Assembly (NCBI RefSeq): GCF_009649735.1
Contig: NZ_WJNH01000002.1
Coordinates: forward strand, 248,001 to 312,000
Direction of reading: 5' to 3'
DNA: 64,000 nt
Source: Salinibacillus xinjiangensis
GTDB lineage: Bacteria; Bacillota; Bacilli; Bacillales; Alkalibacillaceae
This document shows, one piece after another, positions 54,247 through 62,954 of the stretch. Both the position numbers and the translations under genes were made by a program. The notes under the pieces are model-generated. The model saw only the letters and a program-made list of their open reading frames with translations, made no database searches and was not told the DNA's origin. Within the stretch, counting starts at the first letter, position 1. Each line of letters begins with the position of its first letter.

Positions 54247-54735
54247 ATGATTGTACAGTTAACCGGCAATGTTAAATTCCCAATCACACTAGATCCTAGT
54301 GTTTGGATATTTGATGACCGTAAAGTTGAATTTGACCAAGCATTTCAGAGTTCCGATGTCGAACAAGATGTTGAAGATGAGAATGAAAAGGCATCCAAAA
54401 GATGGAATCGGGAAGTCTATCAGCAAAAAATTAATCCACCCGTGAATAAAAGCATCTCAAGATTTGAACGTAAAAAAATATTACAAAGTACATATGTAAT
54501 GTCCTTAAAACCTTTTCTAGAGAATGCTGAGGTTTCAGATTCAGCAAGTTCCGCTATTCTTGTTACCAACAACGGAAATCAGGAAATTAGTTTAGATACT
54601 TTAAAAGAAGGTTTCGCCCTATTTGCTGTGGAAGGAAAACCACTTAAAGAAGATGGTCCCCTTCATTTTTATTTTGGCGATGAATCCAATAAAGATACAC
54701 CAATTAAAGGGGTTTCTGAAATTAAAATTAAATAA
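54247..54735 (+). CDS. ylaL: YlaL family protein
   Basis: 162 residues (159 in B. subtilis). N-terminal VQLTGNVKFPITLDPSVWIF and DDRKVEFDQAF are conserved; the C-terminal half has SSAILVTNNGNQEISLDTLKEG. Relatives are sometimes labelled peptidyl-prolyl isomerase, but no isomerase domain is visible, so the function is unknown. ATG at 54247 behind GATGAGGTGA; a TATACT at ~54210 may be its -10. Confidence 0.88.
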   Translation: MIVQLTGNVKFPITLDPSVWIFDDRKVEFDQAFQSSDVEQDVEDENEKASKRWNREVYQQKINPPVNKSISRFERKKILQSTYVMSLKPFLENAEVSDSASSAILVTNNGNQEISLDTLKEGFALFAVEGKPLKEDGPLHFYFGDESNKDTPIKGVSEIKIK

Positions 54736-54754
54736 AGTTAATATGCAATATCAT

Positions 54755-54791
54755 GAAAGGGACTGACTCGCTTATGAGTCAGTCCCTTTTT
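54755..54791 (+). terminator. Terminator after ylaL
   Basis: GAAAGGGACTGACTC and GAGTCAGTCCCTTTTTC stem with a 6-base loop and five Ts; may also serve ylaK on the other strand. Confidence 0.9.
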
Positions 54792-54816
54792 CAAATACTC
54801 TTCCCCTAATCATTCT

Positions 54817-56145
54817 CTATAATAAATCAGCAGATAATTGGGCTAACGATGAACGCTCCCCTTTGTGTAATTTAACATGGCCACTTAATTTTGAGTTTTT
54901 AAATTTCTCCACTACATGAACAAGTCCATTATTATACTCATCTAAATAAGGATGGTCAATCTGATATGGATCACCCAATAAAATGACCTTACTTCCTTCT
55001 CCAACACGAGTTAAAATTGTCTTCACTTCATGTTTCGTTAAATTTTGTGCTTCATCAATTAAAATTAACTGCTCTGGAATGCTCCTACCTCTTATGTATG
55101 TTAATGCCTCTACTTGAATGGATCCAAGTCCCGAAAGAATTCGATCCAAATCCTCAGCTTTTTTAACATCAAACAAATATTCTAAGTTGTCATAAATCGG
55201 TTGCATCCAGGGCTTTAATTTTTCTTCCTTTTCTCCAGGTAAATAACCAATATCATTTCCTAATGGTACCACGGGCCTTGCCACAAGCATTTTCTTATAT
55301 AATCCCATATCTTCTACCTGCATAAGTCCAGATGCTAGTGCAAGCAGTGTTTTGCCTGTTCCTGCCTTTCCAATCATCGTAACCAGCTGGATATCTCTAC
55401 GGAATAAAAGCTCAATTGCCATGGTTTGTTGGGCATTTCTCGGGGTCACTCCCCAAGCATTATCAGCCTGAAAACGACACTTTTCAATGACATTTCGATT
55501 TGTGTTTAAAATTCCAATAGCTGACTGAGATGGGTTCCATTTATTTTTCATCACGATAAATTCATTCGAATAAAGACGATTTAATGTTTCATCTGGTATG
55601 CTTAATTTGCCTTCTTGATAAAATTTATTTAAATCTTCTGCAGAAACATCCCACTCTTGAAATCCTTCATAAATGCTGTCTTCCTTTACAGCTCTTTCAT
55701 TCAAAAAATCCTCAGCAGCTAATCCTAAAGCATCTGCCTTCACCCGCATTAAAATATCCTTTGAGACAAGTACAACCTCTTGGTTACGATTCAATTTTTT
55801 GACCTCTAAATGTAAATTTAGGGCTACAGCAAGAATTCGATTATCATTTGTCCTTTCTAAAAAGATTTCTTCAAGCTTTGAAAAAGACCGGTGATTTAGC
55901 TCAATTCTAAATGTTCCTCCATTGGGTAATGATACTCCTTTATAGAGCTCACCTATTTGCCTGAATCGGTCAATGATACGTGATGTTTCTCTTGCATTAT
56001 GACCGACTTCATCCATGTTTCGCTTTTTAGAATCCACCTCTTCTAGAACGACTGCTGGTATGACGACCTCATGCTCATCAAATGAGAAAATGGCTCGGGG
56101 ATCCTGTAGCAAAACATTGGTATCCAAAACATATATCCTTTTCAA
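54817..56145 (-). CDS. ylaK: PhoH2-type PIN-ATPase YlaK
   Basis: 442 residues. N-terminal PIN ribonuclease domain (YVLDTNVLLQDPRAIFSFDE, catalytic acidic residues, EEVDSKKRNMDEVG). A C-terminal PhoH ATPase follows, with Walker A GKAGTGKTLLALASG (~260) and Walker B LILIDEAQNLTKHE (~360). Such fusions are RNA-unwinding ribonucleases in mycobacteria; the target in Bacillus is not known. The start is a TTG at 56143-56145, with AGGAGG 7 bases upstream and no nearby ATG. Confidence 0.92.
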   Translation of the reverse strand: MKRIYVLDTNVLLQDPRAIFSFDEHEVVIPAVVLEEVDSKKRNMDEVGHNARETSRIIDRFRQIGELYKGVSLPNGGTFRIELNHRSFSKLEEIFLERTNDNRILAVALNLHLEVKKLNRNQEVVLVSKDILMRVKADALGLAAEDFLNERAVKEDSIYEGFQEWDVSAEDLNKFYQEGKLSIPDETLNRLYSNEFIVMKNKWNPSQSAIGILNTNRNVIEKCRFQADNAWGVTPRNAQQTMAIELLFRRDIQLVTMIGKAGTGKTLLALASGLMQVEDMGLYKKMLVARPVVPLGNDIGYLPGEKEEKLKPWMQPIYDNLEYLFDVKKAEDLDRILSGLGSIQVEALTYIRGRSIPEQLILIDEAQNLTKHEVKTILTRVGEGSKVILLGDPYQIDHPYLDEYNNGLVHVVEKFKNSKLSGHVKLHKGERSSLAQLSADLL

Positions 56146-56268
56146 AATGCCGCCTCCTATTTATCATTTGTGTAAGATTTGGCAAGGCTTCCGTAATTTA
56201 AATATATGTGGGAAAACATAAAGTTAGACGAAAGAGAAACAATATATTTGTAAAAGGAGGTTTGAATT

Positions 56269-56877
56269 ATGCGCAAACCATTTATTCCCTTTCTCTATCT
56301 GATCATAGCTGTATTTAGTCTTAGCGCCTGTAACAATAATAATGACGAACAAGCCCGTAATAATGACGTAGACCAGTACTTACAGGTTAAGGATTCAGAT
56401 GTAAGACATGAAGAAAAGGAATATTCCAATACAGAAATGGCCCAACATCTTGCAAAGATTGCCTCAAAAGTTCCAGGTGTGAATGAGGCAACAGCAGTTG
56501 TATTAGGACCCTATTCTATAGTGGGCATTGATGTAGATGAAGAACTTGACCGGACTCGTGTTGGTACAATTAAATATTCGGTTTCAGAAGCCCTAAAACA
56601 AGATATACATGGAAATAATACCATGGTTTCAGCTGACGGTGATGTGAATGAACGTTTACGTAGATTGGCTTATAAAATTCGCCAGGGACACCCAGAAGAT
56701 GCAATCATGGATGAATTAGCGGCATTGGTTGGTCGCTATATACCTGAAATCCCACAACAGGAAAATCAGCCTGTAGAACCAGATTCAAATAGTGAGATGT
56801 TAAAGGATAAAAACAAAGAAGAACAATTAGAGAAGCTACAGGATGACCAATCGAACAAGCGTATGAATAGGGACTAA
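56269..56877 (+). CDS. ylaJ: YhcN/YlaJ family sporulation lipoprotein
   Basis: 202 residues. Lipoprotein signal peptide with lipobox LSAC (cysteine ~21), then an asparagine-rich linker and the YhcN/YlaJ domain (MAQHLAKIASKVPGVNEATA, VGIDVDEELDRTRVGTIKYS, RLRRLAYKIRQGHPEDAIMDE). The C-terminal tail is charged. Members are spore membrane or forespore lipoproteins affecting germination. ATG at 56269 behind AAAGGAGG. Confidence 0.93.
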   Translation: MRKPFIPFLYLIIAVFSLSACNNNNDEQARNNDVDQYLQVKDSDVRHEEKEYSNTEMAQHLAKIASKVPGVNEATAVVLGPYSIVGIDVDEELDRTRVGTIKYSVSEALKQDIHGNNTMVSADGDVNERLRRLAYKIRQGHPEDAIMDELAALVGRYIPEIPQQENQPVEPDSNSEMLKDKNKEEQLEKLQDDQSNKRMNRD

Positions 56878-56889
56878 ATATATAGAAAC

Positions 56890-56933
56890 AAAAAAGTCGT
56901 CTAACGAGTTGTATAACGTTAGATGACTTTTTT
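56890..56933 (+). terminator. Terminator after ylaJ
   Basis: AAAAAGTCGTCTAACG and CGTTAGATGACTTTTTT, stem with one wobble and a 10-base loop. Confidence 0.9.
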
Positions 56934-57011
56934 GTTGGGTTATTTTTGAAGTGTGGCTAGTGCACCTATTACATGTTATACTTATTTTATGCTGAAACTA
57001 GAGGTGAAATA

Positions 57012-57212
57012 ATGAAAGCAAAATGCATCTTATGTGATCAAGTAAACGACATAAAAGGAACTAGCCTACTTGCCAAGCAGCTAAGAAAAAGACGTGTATT
57101 ATCCTACATGTGTGACGAATGTCGTGACCGAATTGATAAAAAAACTGCAGAACGACTTGCTACAGGTAATTTTAAAGAGTATCGTCAAAAGAAAAATGAC
57201 CCGTACATTTAA
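57012..57212 (+). CDS. ylaI: Zinc-ribbon-like protein YlaI
   Basis: 66 residues. Two CxxC pairs (CILC at residues 5-8 and CDEC near 34-37) suggest a small zinc-binding fold; ATGNFKEYR near the C-terminus is conserved in YlaI. Function unknown. The ATG at 57012 follows AGAGGTGA by about 6 bases; the frame is open further upstream (to 56973) but without a ribosome site. Single-gene unit. Confidence 0.9.
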   Translation: MKAKCILCDQVNDIKGTSLLAKQLRKRRVLSYMCDECRDRIDKKTAERLATGNFKEYRQKKNDPYI

Positions 57213-57225
57213 TATATCGTAATCC

Positions 57226-57256
57226 AAAAACCACGAGTAAGGACTCGTGGTTTTTT
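57226..57256. terminator. Bidirectional terminator
   Basis: AAAAACCACGAGT and ACTCGTGGTTTTTT with an AAGG loop, between ylaI and the convergent gene at 57263. Confidence 0.93.
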
Positions 57257-57262
57257 CCTTCC

Positions 57263-57550
57263 CTAATTGGGATAAACTGAATACTTTTCAGGCTCATTTT
57301 CGATTTGATCAACTATGCACTCAATAAGCTCAATGGGAAAGCGGAATGTGCGTGTTTCCTCAGGCTTTGTAACAGTTACTAAATACATATCTTCTCTCTT
57401 GTCTACATGAATATCTTCTACGTTGTGGTCGTTCGTTAACATTTCTCTAAAAAATTGAGTTGTTTCTACTGCTGATAAATCCTCTGGCCTAACATCAGCT
57501 ACAAGCTTAATCGACAACCAATTATACACAACATCCTGTAAGGAATTCAC
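57263..57550 (-). CDS. Hypothetical protein co-translated with ylaH
   Basis: 95 residues, acidic and soluble, no cysteines, no motif that I recognise. Two predicted strands (DMYLVTVTKP, RTFRFPIELI) between helices suggest a small alpha/beta fold. The start is a GTG at 57548-57550 overlapping the ylaH stop (GTGA); no good ribosome site of its own, so translation is probably coupled to ylaH. Base composition is like that of its neighbours. A real gene is likely from the length, overlap and terminator right after it, but no role can be proposed. Confidence 0.75.
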   Translation of the reverse strand: MNSLQDVVYNWLSIKLVADVRPEDLSAVETTQFFREMLTNDHNVEDIHVDKREDMYLVTVTKPEETRTFRFPIELIECIVDQIENEPEKYSVYPN

Positions 57551-57891
57551 GTATTACTTTCAACTCCTTCTCTATTTCTTCGTTTACGTTCTTGGGCTAA
57601 TCGATATCGATATATGCCTAAAACAAGGGCTGAGACAACCAATACCTCAAGCATCGGTAACCCTTCCGAAAAAAAGGTTAAAATGAAACATCCAAGAGCA
57701 AGGAATATATAAACAACAATAGACTTTAACAACGGAAGCTTCCGAGCAAAGCCTAATTTATATGTAATTGCGGCAAAAATAACAATAGTTAAATATAAAT
57801 ACCAAAAACCTTCAACTCCCCCAATATGCTCAATGAAAATATCTGTTAGAGGCCGGAATCCTTGATCTGGGATGGACTGTTCACTTGGCAT
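57547..57891 (-). CDS. ylaH: YlaH-like membrane protein
   Basis: 114 residues (105 in B. subtilis). Three membrane helices (about 29-48, 54-73 and 78-94) after a polar N-terminus, with the conserved YKLGFARKLPLLKSIVVYIF loop. Function unknown. ATG at 57891 behind AAGGAGGA. In B. subtilis typA (ylaG) separates ylaF and ylaH; here there is no typA between them. Confidence 0.88.
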   Translation of the reverse strand: MPSEQSIPDQGFRPLTDIFIEHIGGVEGFWYLYLTIVIFAAITYKLGFARKLPLLKSIVVYIFLALGCFILTFFSEGLPMLEVLVVSALVLGIYRYRLAQERKRRNREGVESNT

Positions 57892-58074
57892 AGATAATCC
57901 TCCTTAACGTTCTTATCTACACCATCATACTAAAACTTGCCCCATTACGCTACTAAAAAATGGACAAGAAAGAATCCTTTAACACCTAGGAATATGCTTT
58001 TTATAAATTACAATGAAATACTTGTTCACATCTTCCTTCTTCATGTAAACTGATTATATAAAGAGGTGGGGAAT

Positions 58075-58245
58075 ATGAAATATGAGACTAAAATGTTTTT
58101 ACTAGCTGTCCTTGTCATTCTATGCTTTGCATCCATCGGAATTACCATTGGATTTCGACAATACCTACTCTCCTTTGGCTTATTCCTCCTAGGATTCATC
58201 CTTATGGGATTTGGATTAAAAATGAAACGTAAACAAGGGTTATAG
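58075..58245 (+). CDS. ylaF: YlaF-like small membrane protein (DUF5325)
   Basis: 56 residues: MKYETKMFLLAVLVILCFAS at the N-terminus, then a second hydrophobic stretch (LLSFGLFLLGFILMGFGLK) and a basic end (KMKRKQGL). Two membrane helices, as in YlaF. ATG at 58075 behind AAGAGGTGGGG, a good ribosome site. Position between suhB and ylaH fits ylaF. Function unknown. Confidence 0.8.
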   Translation: MKYETKMFLLAVLVILCFASIGITIGFRQYLLSFGLFLLGFILMGFGLKMKRKQGL

Positions 58246-58256
58246 AAATATTAAAG

Positions 58257-58297
58257 AAAAAAGACGAATAAAGGAAAAACCTCTGTTCGTCTTTTTT
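58257..58297. terminator. Bidirectional terminator between ylaF and suhB
   Basis: AAAAAAGACGAA and TTCGTCTTTTTT, 17-base loop, between convergent genes; overlaps the suhB stop. Confidence 0.85.
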
Positions 58298-59099
58298 ATT
58301 TTTTGCGAATATAATTATTCACAATTTCTTCCTGTATAGCTGAATTACAAGTAATAACCGAATTTTCCTTTAGCATATTTAAGGGAGAACCATCGACTCT
58401 GGATGTAACTCCTCCTACTTCATTTACTAAAATAATTCCGGCTGCTATATCCCATGGGGCCAAACGCATTGTCATATAGCCATCAATAATTCCTTCAGCC
58501 ACAAAGGCAAATTCCAAAGCTGCTGAGCCAAAGGTCCTCGTACCTCTAACCTTACGAACCAATTCATGAATTCCTTTTTCGTCAAAGCGTCGATTAGGAA
58601 TGGACCAATAGTGATTTAAAGCAAGAAGCGAATCCTCTAATTTTCTACTTTGGTCTAGCTTTGGTAAAAGAACCCCGTTTTTGTGGGCCCCTTCTCCTCT
58701 TTTCGCAACGTATAAATCATCAGTCATAACATTATAAATGAGACCGAATATGCCCTCACCATCTTTATAAAGGCCAACCGAAATGGCAAAATGCCTTTGC
58801 TGATGGACAAAATTCATCGTTCCATCTATAGGATCAATTATCCAAACAATCCCATCTAGTGAGGTTACATTGTCACCTAAGCCTTCCTCCCCTAAAACTT
58901 GATGATTTGGGTATGTACTTCGTATCCTTTCAGCAAAAAACCTTTCTGTATCTTCGTCTACCTCTGTCACAAGGTCTTTCCGATCTTTTTTCGTATTTAC
59001 TTTAAATGGCTTATCTAATTGGGCTTTTATCCGTTCGCCTGCTTCCAACGTCCATTCCTTAGCGTGATCAAAAATCTGTTGTTTTTCTACCGAATCCAT
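58296..59099 (-). CDS. suhB: Inositol monophosphatase family protein (SuhB/YktC)
   Basis: 267 residues (265 in B. subtilis YktC). Metal-dependent phosphatase fold with LVTEVDEDTERFF, GEEG and the signature WIIDPIDGTMNFVHQ, and MRLAPWDIAAGIILVNEVGG near the C-terminus. Acts on inositol monophosphate and related sugar phosphates in vitro. The ATG at 59099 follows AAAGGAGA; an open frame to 59123 includes that site. Convergent with ylaF. Confidence 0.94.
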   Translation of the reverse strand: MDSVEKQQIFDHAKEWTLEAGERIKAQLDKPFKVNTKKDRKDLVTEVDEDTERFFAERIRSTYPNHQVLGEEGLGDNVTSLDGIVWIIDPIDGTMNFVHQQRHFAISVGLYKDGEGIFGLIYNVMTDDLYVAKRGEGAHKNGVLLPKLDQSRKLEDSLLALNHYWSIPNRRFDEKGIHELVRKVRGTRTFGSAALEFAFVAEGIIDGYMTMRLAPWDIAAGIILVNEVGGVTSRVDGSPLNMLKENSVITCNSAIQEEIVNNYIRKK

Positions 59100-59277
59100 A
59101 TTTTTATCTCCTTTGATAATCATTTAACAAGTATGTTATCAAAAAATACCATATAACGCATATTGAAACCTTCGACTAGTGCAAATTAATTTCATAACAA
59201 TTTTAGCTATGCTAAAATAAATTGACAAATTCCGATAAATTATAACAAGGAATATTAAACGAAAGGAGTAATACATT

Positions 59278-59901
59278 TTGACTTCTTTTACTGGATTTAC
59301 ACAAAAAGATTTTGATGTGTTTACTATACCGGGTTTAGATGAACGCATGGAGCAGTTACGTGGACATGTATCACCTAAGCTAGAAGCTCTTGCTGAGGAA
59401 TTATCACAAGGCCTTACTGCTTTAACAGGTGATGAAATGTTTGTACATGTGGCTAAGCATGCACGTAGAACGAAAAACCCTCCAAATGATACTTGGGCTG
59501 CCCTTGCCAACAGCAAAAGAGGGTACAAAAAGCTTCCACATTTCCAAATTGGTCTATGGGAGACTCACCTATTTATTTGGTTTGCCATCATTTACGAAAA
59601 CCCAATCAAACAAGAATATGCAAAGGTTGTAAAGGCAAACCTTAACCAGGTAAAAAAACAGGTTCCATCTGACTTTGTTTGGTCAATTGATCATACGAAA
59701 CCAGAAGCCATATCCCATCAAGAAGCGAACTTGGAGCAAATGTTAGACCGATTAGAAACAGTCAAAAAAGCTGAGATTCTGTGTGGAGTAAATGTAGACA
59801 GAAACGACCCTATCCTCACCAACCCAGAACAATTTATTCAAAAATGTGAAGATACCTTTCAACAGCTTGAGTATCTTTATCGTCTAACAAAAGAACTGTA
59901 A
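59278..59901 (+). CDS. yktB: DUF1054 family protein YktB
   Basis: 207 residues (212 in B. subtilis). FTGFTQKDFDVFTIPGLDERM at the start, HVAKHARRTKNPPNDTWAAL and GLWETHLFIWFAIIYENP, all typical of DUF1054. Function unknown. The start is a TTG at 59278 preceded by AAAGGAG about 10 bases upstream. Divergent from suhB. Confidence 0.9.
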   Translation: MTSFTGFTQKDFDVFTIPGLDERMEQLRGHVSPKLEALAEELSQGLTALTGDEMFVHVAKHARRTKNPPNDTWAALANSKRGYKKLPHFQIGLWETHLFIWFAIIYENPIKQEYAKVVKANLNQVKKQVPSDFVWSIDHTKPEAISHQEANLEQMLDRLETVKKAEILCGVNVDRNDPILTNPEQFIQKCEDTFQQLEYLYRLTKEL

Positions 59902-59907
59902 TATCAA

Positions 59908-59946
59908 GGTGCCGGACTCTCCATGGGTAAGAGCCGGCCCCTTTTT
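59908..59946 (+). terminator. Terminator after yktB
   Basis: GGTGCCGGACTCT and AGAGCCGGCCCC pair with small bulges around a 9-base loop, then five Ts. T-run only on the plus strand. Confidence 0.75.
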
Positions 59947-60217
59947 AATTCATTTTAATTTTTTCACCTTCTTCAGCTTGTTTCGCTTTTTGTACGGTGC
60001 GGTACGTTGAATAACCAGAATCCTTCTCAAATTGTTTATCGATCTGTTTTTCCTCACTTTTCGATGGAACAATTTGCTTAAATCGAGTATAGGTCATTAG
60101 TACGTCCTCTCGTTTCACACCCTGTTCATATGCCCTTTCAACCATTTGAAAAAAATTGATGGCATCAATGACCTCATCTTTGTCCCAGCTCTCGTCTATT
60201 GGGTATGGATATTCCAT
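59945..60217 (-). CDS. yktA: UPF0223 family protein YktA
   Basis: 90 residues, the same as B. subtilis YktA. Helical protein with VIDAINFFQMVERAYEQGVK and the KQIVPSKSEEKQIDKQFEKD block. Function unknown. ATG at 60217 behind AAAGGAG. It lies 18 bases downstream of the monooxygenase-like gene and is probably co-transcribed with it. Confidence 0.93.
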   Translation of the reverse strand: MEYPYPIDESWDKDEVIDAINFFQMVERAYEQGVKREDVLMTYTRFKQIVPSKSEEKQIDKQFEKDSGYSTYRTVQKAKQAEEGEKIKMN

Positions 60218-60235
60218 ATGTATGACTCCTTTCGC

Positions 60236-61201
60236 TTAGGATAACTGATCCCATCTTGAACTAATACTCTTAGCCTCTTCAATCATGCGATCAAATAGCT
60301 CTTGGACAGATGGAACATCCTGAATTCTAGCGGCAACCTGTCCTGCCCAGCCAAACCCTTCGTCTGTTTCACCATCATATATATATCTTTTGTTAGCTGT
60401 GCCACTGATATACGACTTGAGTTTTTCATAGCCTGGTTGGTCTTTTTCCAGCTCTAATATCTCGTCTGTCCAACTATTTTTTAATGCTCGTGCTGGAGCG
60501 CCTAAGGTTCTTTTGATAACTACAGTTGATTTTTCGTCTGCTTCAACTAATGCCTTTTTATATGTTTCATGAGCGTGAATACATTCCTTTGTTGCAATAA
60601 AACGTGTACCCATTTCAATTCCTTCTGCACCTAAGGCTAATGCAGCCATAAGTCCACGACCATCTGAGATACCACCAGACGCAACAACTGGTATAGATAC
60701 AGCATCCACTACTTGTGGTGTCAATACAAAGGTACCAATATCATCTCTACCTAAATGCCCTCCACCTTCGTGACCAACGACCATAACTGCATCTGCTCCA
60801 AGCTCTTCTGCTTTTTCAGCTTGACGTTTAGCCGCCACAAGAACTAATTTTTTAATACCTGTCCCCTCTACCATGTCTAATACAGGTTTTGGGTTACCAC
60901 CTGTAACTGTAATCGCAGGCACCTTTTCTTCTCGTGCGACTGCCACCATGTTTTCAAACGGTCTTCTTTGTTGACCAATCGCAAAGTTTACACCAAAAGG
61001 TTTGTCGGTCATTTGCCGAACCTTTTTAATTTCATCTCTAAGTTGGTCCTCATTTTCCAAACTCATAGCTGTGATTTGTCCGAGTCCCCCTGCGTTTGAA
61101 ACGGCTGCAGCTAAATCTGCATAGGCAAGATGTGCTAACCCTCCCTGTATTACCGGATAATCAATGTTTAATAATTCAGTAATTCGCGTATTAAACCCCA
61201 T
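60236..61201 (-). CDS. Nitronate monooxygenase-like flavoprotein
   Basis: 321 residues, FMN-dependent TIM-barrel of the nitronate monooxygenase (2-nitropropane dioxygenase)/FabK superfamily. Seen: YPVIQGGLAHLAYADLAAAV, GGLGQITAM, PFGVNFAIGQQRRPF, the GHEGGGHLGRDD loop with the catalytic-histidine region, and PVVASGGISDGRGLMAALALGAEGIEMGTRF. Could oxidise nitronates, or be an enoyl reductase; sequence alone does not settle it. ATG at 61201 behind GGAGG. Lies beside yktA. Confidence 0.88.
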   Translation of the reverse strand: MGFNTRITELLNIDYPVIQGGLAHLAYADLAAAVSNAGGLGQITAMSLENEDQLRDEIKKVRQMTDKPFGVNFAIGQQRRPFENMVAVAREEKVPAITVTGGNPKPVLDMVEGTGIKKLVLVAAKRQAEKAEELGADAVMVVGHEGGGHLGRDDIGTFVLTPQVVDAVSIPVVASGGISDGRGLMAALALGAEGIEMGTRFIATKECIHAHETYKKALVEADEKSTVVIKRTLGAPARALKNSWTDEILELEKDQPGYEKLKSYISGTANKRYIYDGETDEGFGWAGQVAARIQDVPSVQELFDRMIEEAKSISSRWDQLS

Positions 61202-61411
61202 TCATCTGCCTCCTATATAAAACAATTTACTACATTCATGTTATCACGAAAGAAAAATAATGTTGAGAAAAAATAGCACTTATGGAAAAATGTATTTGCT
61301 TTTAATTTTTTTATTTCTTAGACAGAACCGAACCTATTTTAATTTTTAACTTGATGAAGGATACTATATTAGGAGTAAAACCTTGTACGATTGAAAGGTG
61401 TGTAATGGAAC

Positions 61412-62884
61412 ATGAATCAAAATAAAACCCCTTTATTTACCGGCTTACAAAATCACTTAAAACAAAATCCCATCCAATTCCACATTCCTGGTCACAAAAA
61501 AGGCTCAGGAATGGATACAGAATTTCGGGACTTTATAGGAAGAAATGCTTTATCCTTGGATTTAATAAATATTGAACCTCTCGATGACCTGCATCATCCA
61601 CAAGGAATAATTAAGGAAGCACAGGAGCTTGCCGCAGATGCTTTTGGTGCGGATAATACGCTTTTCTCTGTTCAGGGAACAAGTGGAGCGATTATGACAA
61701 TGATCATGGCTGTCTGTCATCCTGGGGATAAAATTATTATTCCAAGAAACGTTCACAAGTCCGTTACATCGGCCATTATTTTTTCAGGAGCTACTCCCGT
61801 TTTTATTCATCCTGTATTAGATGCCGAGCTCGGTATTTCACACGGAATTACTCCTAATTCTGTTGAAAGAGCATTAAAGGCACACCCTGATGCGAAAGCC
61901 GTACTCGTAATCAATCCTACTTATTTTGGTATTGCAGCTGATTTAAAAAAGATTGTCGACATTGCACATGACTATAATGTACCTGTATTAGTCGATGAAG
62001 CTCATGGTGTCCATATCCATTTTCATAAGCGACTTCCTCTTTCTGCTATGCAAGCAGGTGCTGATATGGCTGCAACGAGTGTTCATAAGCTAGGAGGTTC
62101 CATGACTCAGAGCTCCGTCTTAAATATTAGAGGCAGTCTTGTTTCCTATGAGCGGGTTCAAGCGATTTTTTCCATGCTTACAACTACCTCCACCTCCTAC
62201 CTGCTACTCTCCTCCTTAGATGTAGCTCGTAAAAATTTGGTTATGAATGGAGAGAAATTAAACGAACACGCCTTACGATTAGCTGACTATGCGCGGGACA
62301 AAATCAATGAAATAGAATTATTATATTGTGTTGGCGAGGAAATCCTTGGTTCTGAAGCGACTTACGATTATGATCCAAGTAAATTGATTATATCCGTTAA
62401 ACGATTGGGTATTACGGGGCATGATGTGGAGATTTGGCTTCGGAAAAACTATAATATTGAGGTTGAATTATCTGATTTATATAATATCCTTTGTATTGTT
62501 ACACACGGTGATACGAATCATGAAATTAATGTTCTAATAGAGGCTTTACAGGAGCTTTCCAAAACCTTTAGTCCTTCTGCCAAGAAAAAAGCAAAGGTTG
62601 AAGTTGAGGTGCCAGATATTCCACTTTTGGCATTATCCCCTAGAGAAGCCTTTTATTCACCGACAGAAGTCGTTCCCCTACAAGATTCGGCAGGTCGTAT
62701 TAGTGCAGAATTTGTGATGATCTACCCACCTGGGATTCCTATATTTATGCCAGGAGAAATCATATCAAAGGAAAATATAGAATACATCCACCAGAACATG
62801 AAAGCAGGACTTCCAGTACAGGGGCCACACGATGAAACATTAGAGAACATAAGGGTTATTCGTGAATATGTGGCCATAAAATAA
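61412..62884 (+). CDS. speA: Biosynthetic arginine decarboxylase
   Basis: 490 residues, identical in length to B. subtilis SpeA and very similar throughout. PLP-dependent Orn/Lys/Arg decarboxylase fold type I: IQFHIPGHKKGSGMD at the N-terminus, SVQGTSGAIMTMIMAV, LVDEAHGVHIHFH, and the PLP lysine in ATSVHKLGGSMTQSS. Converts arginine to agmatine for polyamine synthesis. The ATG at 61412 is 11 bases after AAAGGTG; a short out-of-frame reading frame starts between them (see findings). The SR1 locus lies downstream, as it neighbours speA in B. subtilis. Confidence 0.97.
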   Translation: MNQNKTPLFTGLQNHLKQNPIQFHIPGHKKGSGMDTEFRDFIGRNALSLDLINIEPLDDLHHPQGIIKEAQELAADAFGADNTLFSVQGTSGAIMTMIMAVCHPGDKIIIPRNVHKSVTSAIIFSGATPVFIHPVLDAELGISHGITPNSVERALKAHPDAKAVLVINPTYFGIAADLKKIVDIAHDYNVPVLVDEAHGVHIHFHKRLPLSAMQAGADMAATSVHKLGGSMTQSSVLNIRGSLVSYERVQAIFSMLTTTSTSYLLLSSLDVARKNLVMNGEKLNEHALRLADYARDKINEIELLYCVGEEILGSEATYDYDPSKLIISVKRLGITGHDVEIWLRKNYNIEVELSDLYNILCIVTHGDTNHEINVLIEALQELSKTFSPSAKKKAKVEVEVPDIPLLALSPREAFYSPTEVVPLQDSAGRISAEFVMIYPPGIPIFMPGEIISKENIEYIHQNMKAGLPVQGPHDETLENIRVIREYVAIK

Positions 62885-62954
62885 TAAGGCTGTTTTCGTA
62901 AACTTAACTTTGTTGCTTTTTTATACTTCTCAGTAGATTGAAAATGAGACGTAG

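Noticed and set aside
59139-59528. 129-codon minus-strand open frame upstream of suhB
   Set aside because: It is antisense to yktB and has no support from motifs or ribosome site.
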